Origin: Micromonospora rhizosphaerae
GTDB lineage: Bacteria; Actinomycetota; Actinomycetes; Mycobacteriales; Micromonosporaceae
Assembly (NCBI RefSeq): GCF_900091465.1
Contig: NZ_FMHV01000002.1
Coordinates: 3,906,001-3,970,000 of the forward strand
DNA: 64,000 nt
Reading direction: 5' to 3'
This document shows positions 25,632 through 33,782 of this stretch, piece after piece. Both the position numbers and the translations under genes were made by a program. Numbering within the stretch: the stretch's first letter is position 1; each line of letters opens with the position of its first letter. Under the pieces are notes generated by a model. It searched no databases. It saw only the letters and a program-made list of their open reading frames with translations, and was not told the origin of the DNA.

Positions 25632-27365
25632 ATGACCACCACGGCATCACCAGCCTTGCCGGCCACGAAGCCGGCGATCCGACGAGCGCGCCGGTGGTGG
25701 CCGACTCCGAAGTTGCTCATCATCGCCGCAGTCGTCGGTGTCGTCGGCTATCTGGCTCTCGTCCCCCTCTACTACCTGCTCTGGGGCACCTTCTTCGACG
25801 CGAGCGGCTTCAGCCTGGGCGGCTTCGCCCGGGCGTACGGCGACGGGCGGATCGGCGGCCTGGTCGCGAACTCGCTGTGGTTCGCCGTCGGGGCGGCCGT
25901 CCTCGCCCTCTTCGTCGGGACCTCGCTGGCCTACCTCAACGTCCGCACGGACGTACCGTTCAAGGCGTTGTTCTTCGCCGCGTCCATCATTCCGTTGATC
26001 ATTCCCGGGATCCTGTACACCATCGCGTGGATCTTCCTGGCCAGCCCCGACATCGGCCTGCTCAACAAGGTGATCGAGCCGATCTTCGGCGGCGGCTTCG
26101 TGCTCGACGTCTTCACCGTCTGGGGGATGATCTGGGTCGAGGGGCTGCACCTGTCGCCCATCGTGTTCCTCCTGATGGTGGCCGCGTTCCGGTCCATGGA
26201 CCCCTCGCTGGAGGAGTCGGCGCTGATGAGCGGGGCCACCCGGTGGCAGGTCTTCCGCAAGATCACCGTGCCGCTGACCCGTCCGGCGATCATCGCCGCC
26301 GTGCTCATCATGACAGTGCGCAGCCTGGAGAGCTTCGAGGTGCCGGCGCTGCTCGGTCTGCAGAACGGCATCTACGTCTTCACCAGCCGCATCTACTTCG
26401 TGCTGCGGACGTATCCGCCGGACCTCGGGGCGGCCGGCGCGCTGGCGGTCGGGCTGCTGGTGCTCGCGATGATCGGGGTGGCGATCTCCAACATCGCGGG
26501 CAGGTCCGGGAAGAACTTCCAGACCGTGACCGGCAAGGGCTTCCGGCCCCGCCCGATGGAACTTGGCAGGTGGCGGCCGGTGATGGGAGTTGCGATCCTG
26601 GCCTACTTCTTCTTCACGGTGGTCGGACCGCTGCTCGTGCTGCTGTACACCTCGTTGCTCAAGTTCTACCAACCGCCATCGCTCGCGGCATTCAAGTCGA
26701 TGTCGCTGGACAACTACCGCGAGCTGCTGCAGCTGTCCCAGGCGATGACGGCGCTGAAGAACTCCCTCTACCTCGGCCTGGGCTCGGCCACGCTGGTGAT
26801 GGCGGGTATGGCCATCGCCGCCTGGATCGTCGCCCGGTCGCGAATTCCCGGCCGGCAGCTCGTCGACCAGCTCGCGTTCGTGCCGCTGGTGATCCCCGGC
26901 CTCGTCCTCGGACTCGCGCTCTCCTTCGTCTACCTGCGCAGCCCCATCCCGATCTACGGGACGCTGTTCATCCTGCTCATCGCCTACTGCACCCGCTACA
27001 TGCCCTACGGCATGCGCTACGCGGTCACGTCGATGCAGCAGATCTCCGCCGAGCTGGAGGAGTCGGCCCAGGTCAGCGGCGCGAGCTGGTGGCAGACGTT
27101 CCGCCGGGTGCTGCTGCCGCTGTTGTCGCCGGGGTTGCTGGCGGGCTGGATCTACATCCTGGTGGTCTCGTTCCGCGAGTTGTCGAGCTCGATCCTGCTC
27201 TACAGCCCCGGCAACGAGGTGCTCTCCATCCTCATCTTCGAACAGTACGAGAACGGTCAGTTCACCGTCCTGTCGGCGCTCGGCGTCGTCATGGTGCTCA
27301 CCCTCGTCGTCCTCGTCACCGTCGCTTACAAGCTCGGTGCCAAAGTCGGGCTCAAGCAGGACTGA
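25632..27365 (+). CDS. ABC transporter permease, two fused permease domains (FbpB type)
   Basis: The 577-residue protein carries about 12 membrane helices in two homologous halves. The EAA coupling loops are visible in each half as EESALMSGATRWQVFRKITVPL (residues about 195-216) and EESAQVSGASWWQTFRRVLLPL (about 478-499). Fused permeases are usual for iron(III)-type and related importers. It belongs with the two lipoproteins upstream and the ATPase downstream. Confidence 0.92.
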   Translation: MTTTASPALPATKPAIRRARRWWPTPKLLIIAAVVGVVGYLALVPLYYLLWGTFFDASGFSLGGFARAYGDGRIGGLVANSLWFAVGAAVLALFVGTSLAYLNVRTDVPFKALFFAASIIPLIIPGILYTIAWIFLASPDIGLLNKVIEPIFGGGFVLDVFTVWGMIWVEGLHLSPIVFLLMVAAFRSMDPSLEESALMSGATRWQVFRKITVPLTRPAIIAAVLIMTVRSLESFEVPALLGLQNGIYVFTSRIYFVLRTYPPDLGAAGALAVGLLVLAMIGVAISNIAGRSGKNFQTVTGKGFRPRPMELGRWRPVMGVAILAYFFFTVVGPLLVLLYTSLLKFYQPPSLAAFKSMSLDNYRELLQLSQAMTALKNSLYLGLGSATLVMAGMAIAAWIVARSRIPGRQLVDQLAFVPLVIPGLVLGLALSFVYLRSPIPIYGTLFILLIAYCTRYMPYGMRYAVTSMQQISAELEESAQVSGASWWQTFRRVLLPLLSPGLLAGWIYILVVSFRELSSSILLYSPGNEVLSILIFEQYENGQFTVLSALGVVMVLTLVVLVTVAYKLGAKVGLKQD

Positions 27366-27390
27366 GCCGCCGCTGCGCCAGGAGGGCAAA

Positions 27391-28533
27391 GTGCTCTGTG
27401 TCAAGAACCTTGTGAAGACCTTCGACGGAGAACGGCGGCGACGGTCGCGAGCCGCGGGTGCTGAACCGGCCCGGGTCTTCGCCGTCAACGACATCAGCTT
27501 CGACGTCCCGAATGGCTCGCTGTTCACCCTGCTCGGGCCGTCGGGCTGCGGGAAGACGACCACCCTGCGCTCCATCGCCGGCCTCGAGCGACCCGACTCC
27601 GGAACGATCGAGGTCGGCGGGCGGGTCCTCTTCGCCGGCGGATCGGGTGCGAAGACGGTGAACGTCCCCGCCAACGAGCGGGGGCTGGGCATGGTCTTCC
27701 AGTCCTACGCCATCTGGCCGCACATGTCGGTCTTCGACAACGTCGCCTTCCCGCTGCAGGTGAAGAAGCGCGCGAGCCGGCCTGGCAAGAAGGAGATCGC
27801 CGAGCGGGTGATGCGGGTGCTGCAGACGATGGAACTGGCCGACCTGGCCGACCGTCAGGCGACCAAGCTCTCCGGTGGCCAGCAGCAGCGGCTCGCCCTC
27901 GCCCGCGCCCTGGTCATTGAGCCCCCGCTGCTGTTGCTGGACGAGCCGCTGTCCAACCTCGACGCCAAGTTGCGGGAGTCACTGCGGTACGAGCTCAAGC
28001 GGCTGCAGCGCGAGCTCGGGATCACCTCGGTGTATGTCACGCACGACCAGGTGGAGGCGTTGGTCCTCAGCACCTCCATCGCGGTGATGAAGGGCGGCAA
28101 CGTGATGCAGCTCGGACGCCCGCGCGAGATCTACGAGAACCCCAACTGCCGGTTCGTAGCCGAGTTCATCGGCACCTCGAACTTCATCGCCGGCACCGTG
28201 GCGGCGAGGGAGAACGACCGCTACGCGGTCGACACCGCCGACGGGCGACTCCTGCTCGACTCGGCCGCGTCGATCCCGGTCGGTACGGAGGTGGTCGTCT
28301 CGATCCGGCCCGAGGCGGTGGAGGTCGGCGCCACGCGAGCGGGCGAGGTGCCGAACGAGTGGACGGGCAAGGTGCTGACCCGCGCCTTCCTCGGCGAGGC
28401 AGTCGACCATGTGGTCGCCGTCGGCAAGCACGAGATCCGCGCCCGCGGCAACCCGGCGGTCTCGATCGAGCCGGGGACCGAGGTCTACCTCCGAATGGAT
28501 CCCGGCAAGCTGACGCTGGTGCCCGTTGGCTGA
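27391..28533 (+). CDS. ABC transporter ATP-binding protein (FbpC/PotA type, with TOBE domain)
   Basis: The 380-residue ATPase shows Walker A GPSGCGKTT, Q-loop VFQSYAIWPHM, signature LSGGQQQR, Walker B LLLLDEPLSNLD and H-loop VTHDQ, followed by a C-terminal TOBE/OB region from about 250 that often has a regulatory role. The GTG at 27391 has GGAGGG 6 nt upstream and is preferred to the longer frame that overlaps the permease gene. It completes the importer. Confidence 0.93.
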   Translation: MLCVKNLVKTFDGERRRRSRAAGAEPARVFAVNDISFDVPNGSLFTLLGPSGCGKTTTLRSIAGLERPDSGTIEVGGRVLFAGGSGAKTVNVPANERGLGMVFQSYAIWPHMSVFDNVAFPLQVKKRASRPGKKEIAERVMRVLQTMELADLADRQATKLSGGQQQRLALARALVIEPPLLLLDEPLSNLDAKLRESLRYELKRLQRELGITSVYVTHDQVEALVLSTSIAVMKGGNVMQLGRPREIYENPNCRFVAEFIGTSNFIAGTVAARENDRYAVDTADGRLLLDSAASIPVGTEVVVSIRPEAVEVGATRAGEVPNEWTGKVLTRAFLGEAVDHVVAVGKHEIRARGNPAVSIEPGTEVYLRMDPGKLTLVPVG

Positions 28534-28542
28534 GGTGCCCCG

Positions 28543-29835
28543 ATGAGCGTGCCCCAGGTCCTGCGCAACCGCGACTTCAACCTCTACTGGACCGGTGTCG
28601 TCCTCTCCCAGATCGGCACCCGTGGCACGGTGGCGGCCAACCTCTACCAGGTCTACCAGCTCACCGACTCCATCGCGTACACAGGCCTGGTCGGCGCCGC
28701 GCAGGCGGTGGCGCTGCTGGTGCTCAGCCCGCTCGGTGGGGCGCTGGCCGACCGGGTGGACCGCCGCCGCCTGCTGCAGGCGGCGCAGGCCGTGGCGATG
28801 CTCGTCGCAGTGGTCCTCGCCTGGCTGACGCTCACCGACCGGGCGCAGGCCTGGCACGTGGTCCTTTCCGTGGCGCTGACCACCGCGGCGGCGACGTTCG
28901 ACCAGCCGGCGCGGCAGGCGCTGATCCCGGCCCTGGTGCCCAGGAGTCAGATCGGGCAGGCGATCGCGCTGCTCAACCCCTCGCGGGAACTCGCGATCCT
29001 GGTCGGGCCGCTGCTGGCCGGCCTGCTGATCGCGGCGGGCGGACCGGGCCTGATGTACGTGCTCGACGCGGCGTCGTACGGCCTGCTCGTGGCGGTCCTC
29101 GCGATGCTGCGGATCCCGGTCCTGCAGCCGGCCGCGGAGCACCGCTCCGTGCTGGGCTCGATCGTCGAGGGGGCGCGGTACATCGGTCACCGGCCGCTCA
29201 TCTACAACCTCATGGCGCTGGACCTGTCGGCGACGGTGTTCAGCGCCTACCGGGTGCTCCTGCCGGCGCTCGCCGTGGACGTCCTGCACGTCGGGGCGAC
29301 CGGGTACGGCGTGCTGTCGGCGGCGCCGTCCGCCGGTGCGCTGCTGGCCACGTACTCCGTGTTCCGCACCGTCGAGCGCAGCCGCCGCCAGGGCCGGGTG
29401 CTCCTGGTGTCCACCGCGCTGTACGGCGGGGCGGCGCTGCTGCTGGCGCACTCGCCGGTGTTCGGCCTGGCCGTCCTCGCCGCCGGCCTGCTCGGTGCGT
29501 TCGACGCGATGGCGACCACCATCCGCCACGCCGCGGTCCAGATCGACACACCGGACGAGCTGCGGGGCCGGGTCACCGCCTTTTACCAGATGTCCTCCCG
29601 GGGCGGGCCGGCGATCGGGGATGTCGTCGTCGGCGCCTTCGCCAACCTGGTCGGACCGGTGGTGGCCCTCACCGTCGGCGCGTTCGGCCCCCTCATCGTC
29701 GCGGGCTCGTTCTGGCTGCGGGACAACGTGGTGCGGTCGTACACCGGGGTGGTGCCGGCGGACGAGGAGGTGGACGACGCGCCGGAGCCGACCACCGACG
29801 TGCCGGCTCCGCAGCCTACGCCCGGTAGCAGCTGA
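28543..29835 (+). CDS. MFS transporter (EntS/MFS_3 type)
   Basis: The 430-residue carrier has about 12 membrane helices, the motif GGALADRVDRRR after helix 2, and an acidic/proline-rich cytoplasmic C-terminal tail. It resembles the carrier at 20.2 kb in family but is not a close copy. It begins 9 nt after the ATPase stop with GAGGTG upstream, so it probably belongs to the importer operon and may export a product. Two hairpins follow it. Confidence 0.88.
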   Translation: MSVPQVLRNRDFNLYWTGVVLSQIGTRGTVAANLYQVYQLTDSIAYTGLVGAAQAVALLVLSPLGGALADRVDRRRLLQAAQAVAMLVAVVLAWLTLTDRAQAWHVVLSVALTTAAATFDQPARQALIPALVPRSQIGQAIALLNPSRELAILVGPLLAGLLIAAGGPGLMYVLDAASYGLLVAVLAMLRIPVLQPAAEHRSVLGSIVEGARYIGHRPLIYNLMALDLSATVFSAYRVLLPALAVDVLHVGATGYGVLSAAPSAGALLATYSVFRTVERSRRQGRVLLVSTALYGGAALLLAHSPVFGLAVLAAGLLGAFDAMATTIRHAAVQIDTPDELRGRVTAFYQMSSRGGPAIGDVVVGAFANLVGPVVALTVGAFGPLIVAGSFWLRDNVVRSYTGVVPADEEVDDAPEPTTDVPAPQPTPGSS

Positions 29836-29850
29836 CCCATCCCCTTGTCT

Positions 29851-29892
29851 CGCCGGCAGATGTCGCCCCGCCCCCCGGTACATCTGCCGGCG
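29851..29892. terminator. Bidirectional hairpin terminator 1
   Basis: CGCCGGCAGATGT (29851-29863) and ACATCTGCCGGCG (29880-29892) are perfect 13-bp arms with a 16-nt loop. It lies between convergent genes ending at 29835 and 29936. Confidence 0.7.
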
Positions 29893-29899
29893 TCCCGCT

Positions 29900-29930
29900 G
29901 CCGGGCACCGGACCGATGCCGGTGCCCGGC
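29900..29930. terminator. Bidirectional hairpin terminator 2
   Basis: GCCGGGCACCGG (29900-29911) and CCGGTGCCCGGC (29919-29930) are perfect 12-bp arms with a 7-nt loop, immediately next to the ThDP enzyme stop on the minus strand. Confidence 0.7.
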
Positions 29931-29935
29931 AGTGC

Positions 29936-31699
29936 TCACTTGGGCTGGCACACCACGTCGACCAGGGCCGGCCGGCCGGTGCCCAGCACGTGGTCGGCCG
30001 CTTTGCGTACGGCGTCCCGGACCCGGCCCGGGTCGGTCACCGGACCGTCGGCCCACCAGCCGAACCCGCGCGCGACCGCGGCGAAGTCCGGAGCCGGGGT
30101 GTCGATGGCCATCCCGATGCTCGCCCGCTCCATCGGGGTGCCGCGCTGCCGCGCCAGCCGCTCCTGGTGTTCCCAGTCGTTGTAGTAGGCACGGTTGTTG
30201 AACATGACCACGAGCAGCGGGAGTTCGTAACGGCTCGCCACCCAGAGGGCGCCCACGTCGAACATCAGATCACCGTCCGGCTGCAGGTCCACCACGAGCC
30301 GGCCCGTGCCCTTGTGGGCGAGCGCGACGCCCAGCGAGATGCCGATCTGGGTCGCGGTGCCCAGCTGGCGGCCCGGGTGCCGGTACGGGCGATCGAAGTC
30401 CCAGGTACGCAGCGCCCACTCGGCGGCAGTACCCGCGGTGAGCACCCAGTCGTGCTCGCGGACGACCTGCCACACCTCGGCGGCGAGCCGGGAGGTCGAT
30501 ACCGGGGAGCGGTCCGCACCCTCGTCGGCTCGGCGTCGCCATCCGTCCCACGTGGAGCGGTGCATCGCGGACAACCGTTCGCGCCAGTCCGCTCGCTCGG
30601 CCCGGCGCTCCGGCGACTCGCCGTCCAGGATGCGCCGGCACTCGGCGAGCAGCAGGGGCAGCGCCCCCGCGGTGTCCGCCGTCACCTGCAGATCCGTCGG
30701 CACGAGTTCGGCGTAGTCCTCGCTCCAGGAGGAGATGCCGACGTCGTTGAAGCCGAGGTCGAGCACGGTGCAGCCGGCGGCGAGGCGGGAGGTGATCCGG
30801 CGGGTCGTCGACTCGAGCCGCTGGGTCGCCTTGCCCATGTCCTTCACGTCGACGAAGAGGACAGAGTCGGCCCCCTCCAGCGCCTCCGACCCGGTCACGT
30901 TGAGCTCGTGGCGATTCGGGAAGTTCGACCGCCAGTGCGTGTCGACCGCGCCGATTCCGACGTCCTCGGCGAGATCGACGAGGACCTCGAAGGAGCCGGG
31001 ATGGCGCCCCGGGTAGCCGAGCACCATGATCGGCCGGCGCGCCGCGCAGAGCCGCTCGGCGAGCGCGCGCAGGGCCGCGGGGTCCGGCGCGAGGGTCGAC
31101 GGCACCGCGGCTAGTCGGGGCAGGTCGTCCAGGGGCACGGGCTCGGCGACCCGGTCCTCCTGCAGGCCCGCGTCGAGGGCGACGTAGACCGGGCCGCGGG
31201 GTTCCTCGTTGGCGATCCGGTGGGCCCGTGCGAGGACGGTGGGCACCGACGCCAGCGAGCGTGGCTCGTGGTCCCACTTGGTGTAGGCGCGTACCGCCTC
31301 GCCCTGCACGTTCGCCGAGTGGATCCAGTCGATGTTCGGCCGCCGCCGGGCGTGGTCGGCGGGACCGGAGCCGCCGAGCACGAGGACGGGTGTGCGGTCG
31401 ATGTAGGCGTAGTAGACGCCCATGGTGCCGTGCAGGAGCCCGACCAGGTCGTGCAGGATCACCGCCATCGGCTCCCCGGTCGCCTTCGCGTAGCCGTGCG
31501 CCACCCCCATGGCGATCTTCTCGTGCGGGCACTCGATCATCGTGATCTCGTCGCCGCCGTAGTTGACCAGCGAGTCGTGCAGCCCGCGGAACGACGAGCC
31601 GGGGTTGAGGGCCACGTACTTCAGGCCGAGCCGGCGCAGGACGTCGACCATGACGTCGGAACCCCAGACCGGCTCGTCGTACGGGGCGAAGTTGGTCAC
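29936..31699 (-). CDS. ThDP-dependent enzyme, benzoylformate decarboxylase / acetolactate synthase family (copy 1)
   Basis: The 587-residue protein has the three-domain ThDP layout. The N-terminal Pyr domain carries the cofactor-activating Glu in ECPHEKIAMGVAHGYAKATG. The C-terminal PP domain has the GD-N motif from GDLMFDVGALWVAS to NNRAYYND. It would decarboxylate a 2-oxo acid or join carbonyl compounds. GTG start with GAGGAGG upstream. It is the last gene of a six-gene operon that also holds a second, diverged ThDP enzyme, so the two may form a heteromer or act on different 2-oxo acids. Confidence 0.88.
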   Translation of the reverse strand: MTNFAPYDEPVWGSDVMVDVLRRLGLKYVALNPGSSFRGLHDSLVNYGGDEITMIECPHEKIAMGVAHGYAKATGEPMAVILHDLVGLLHGTMGVYYAYIDRTPVLVLGGSGPADHARRRPNIDWIHSANVQGEAVRAYTKWDHEPRSLASVPTVLARAHRIANEEPRGPVYVALDAGLQEDRVAEPVPLDDLPRLAAVPSTLAPDPAALRALAERLCAARRPIMVLGYPGRHPGSFEVLVDLAEDVGIGAVDTHWRSNFPNRHELNVTGSEALEGADSVLFVDVKDMGKATQRLESTTRRITSRLAAGCTVLDLGFNDVGISSWSEDYAELVPTDLQVTADTAGALPLLLAECRRILDGESPERRAERADWRERLSAMHRSTWDGWRRRADEGADRSPVSTSRLAAEVWQVVREHDWVLTAGTAAEWALRTWDFDRPYRHPGRQLGTATQIGISLGVALAHKGTGRLVVDLQPDGDLMFDVGALWVASRYELPLLVVMFNNRAYYNDWEHQERLARQRGTPMERASIGMAIDTPAPDFAAVARGFGWWADGPVTDPGRVRDAVRKAADHVLGTGRPALVDVVCQPK

Positions 31700-31708
31700 G
31701 ATGCCTCC

Positions 31709-32356
31709 TCATTGCGTGGGGAACCGGTCCATCGCCGTGAGGACCTGGTCGACGGTCCGCACCCGGCACACCCGTGGGAACACCTGCTCGACGAAGAAGT
31801 CGCGTTGCGGCTGGCGGCCGGTGAGTCCGTCGCTGATCACCACGACCTGGTAGTCCATGTCGCGGGCGGCGTACACGGTCGACGCGATCCCGACGTGGGT
31901 CGAGCCGCCGACGAGGACGACGGTGTCCGCCCCGCGGGCTCGCAGGGATGTGTCGAGATGGGTTCCGTGGAACGCCGACCACCGGTGTTTCGGGACGTCG
32001 TAGTCGTCCGGACGCTGTCCGAGCTCGGTGAGGGTGTGGTACATCGGCGAGCCGGAGCCGTACGGCGGGCCCACCGGCCTCGGGTTGTCCACCCCGAACG
32101 GGCGGTGCTGGTTGTCGACGTCGGCGAGCGTTCGGGCGAAGTCGGCCCCGTCGGCCCGGTGGTCGGCGCGGGCCCACGCGACCATCGCGCCGCGGGACCG
32201 GCACCCGTCCACGAGGCGGCGCACGGGACCGATGACGCCCGCCTCCTCGGCCGCCGCCCGGTAGTGCTCGAGCAGGTCGAACACGACCAGGGCGGTGCGG
32301 GTCGGATCCAGGAGCTCCTCGTCCGGTCGAGCGGGCACCACCTGGCCGTGGCTCAC
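31709..32356 (-). CDS. Isochorismatase-fold protein lacking the catalytic Cys
   Basis: The 215-residue protein keeps the family Asp (ALVVFDLLEHY) and Lys (VPKHRWSAF), but the position of the nucleophilic Cys in amidase-type members is Gly (GGSTHVGIASTVYAARD). True isochorismatases also lack that Cys, so hydrolysis of a vinyl ether or a non-amidase role is more likely than amide cleavage. GTG at 32356 overlaps the aldehyde dehydrogenase stop by 4 bp. It sits between the aldehyde dehydrogenase and a ThDP enzyme. Confidence 0.82.
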   Translation of the reverse strand: MSHGQVVPARPDEELLDPTRTALVVFDLLEHYRAAAEEAGVIGPVRRLVDGCRSRGAMVAWARADHRADGADFARTLADVDNQHRPFGVDNPRPVGPPYGSGSPMYHTLTELGQRPDDYDVPKHRWSAFHGTHLDTSLRARGADTVVLVGGSTHVGIASTVYAARDMDYQVVVISDGLTGRQPQRDFFVEQVFPRVCRVRTVDQVLTAMDRFPTQ

Positions 32357-33782
32357 CAAAGCGTCACCGTCACGGTCTTCTCGCGGGTGTAGGACAGCAG
32401 CTCCTCCAGCGAGTTCTCCTTGCCCAGCCCACTGCTCTTCCGGCCGCCGAACGGGGTGCCCGTGGGACGCCGGCCGGTGCCGTTGACATACACGTATCCC
32501 GCCTCGAGGGCGGCGGCGGTGCGGTGCGCGGCGGTCACGTCCCGGGTCCACACGTTGGCCGTCAGGCCGAGCGGCGTGGCGTTGGCGCGGCTGACCACCT
32601 CGTCCACGTCGCGCCACGTGAGCACCGACATGACCGGGCCGAAGATCTCCTCCCGGACCGCGGTCATCCCGTCGTCGAGGTCGGTCAGCACCGTGGGTTC
32701 GACGAAGAAGCCGCGCGCCAGTCCGTCGGGACGGCCCCCGCCGTGCGCGACCGTCGCCCCCTCCCGCCGCGCCGTCTCGAGGTAGCCGCGGACCCGCTCG
32801 TAGTGCGCCCGGAACGCCAGCGGCCCGACCTCGGTGAGCGGGTCCATCGGGTTGCCGATGCGCAGCGCGGACAGGCGTGCGACGAGGGCATCGAGGAATC
32901 GGTCCGCGATGTCGGCGTGGACGAACAGCCGGGAGGTCGATCCGCAGGACTGGCCGGTGCAGCGGGCGATGTTCATGCCGGCGACCGCCGCGTGCGCGGC
33001 CCGCACCACGTCCACGTCGGGGAAGACGATGATCGGGTTCTTCCCGCCGAGTTCCAGGCTGACGTGCTTCACGGCCTCGGCGGCGCCCCGGAGCACGGCG
33101 CGTCCGGAGGGGACCGAGCCGGTGAAGGCGACCCGGTGCACCTCGGGGTGGGCGACGAGGGCGGCACCGGCGGTGGTACCCCGGCCGCTGACGACGTTGA
33201 GCACGCCGGGCGGGAGCACATCCGCGGCGATGCGCGCGAACTCGAGGGCGGAGAGCGAGGTCTGCTCGCCGGGCTTGAGGACGACGGTGTTGCCGGCGGC
33301 CAGCGGCGCCGCCACCTTGCCGGCGGCGAACTTGAAGGGGTGGTTGAACGGCACGATCCGCGCGACGACCCCGTACGGCTCACGCACCGTGTACGAGAGG
33401 GTGTCGCGGGTGGGTGGGTGCCGGCGTAGTAGAGGATCTCGGCGACCGCACCCGCGACATCGCTGCGCATTCCGGCGAGCGGAAGCCCGCCGTCGCGTAC
33501 GTCGAGGCGCGCCAACTGCTCCGCCTCGCGTTCGATGCGGGACGCGAGTTCCCGCAGTAGCGCGGCGCGCCGGGCCCAGCCAAGGTCCCGCCAGTCGCCG
33601 GCGGCGGCCCGGGCGACGGCGACGGCGGCGTTGACGTCCTCGACGCCGCCGTCGGGAACCGTCGCGATGAGTTCCTCGGTGGTCGGGTCGACCGCCTCGA
33701 TCCGACCGCCGGCCGCCGCGTCGACCCACGCCCCGCCGATGTGCATCAGCCGGTGCGGTACGGGGGCGCTGCGCTCGCTCAT
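32353..33782 (-). pseudogene. Aldehyde dehydrogenase with an internal frameshift
   Basis: The frame from the ATG at 33782 (MSERSAPVPHRLMHIGGAWV) encodes the N-terminal ALDH part up to ILYYAGTHPP. The rest continues in another frame from RDTLSYTVREPYG, with PFNHPFKFAAGK, the catalytic Glu in LELGGKNP and the catalytic Cys in GQSCGSTSR. The break falls in three tandem ACCC units (minus strand) at about 33408-33420; one more unit would restore the frame. It may be a real lesion, a programmed shift or a sequencing error. The start overlaps the upstream ThDP gene stop in ATGA, so it was evolved as part of the operon. Confidence 0.8.

Noticed and set aside
33400..33425. ACCC tract as a phase-variation switch
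   Set aside because: Three units are too few for efficient slippage. A fixed mutation or a sequencing error is simpler.
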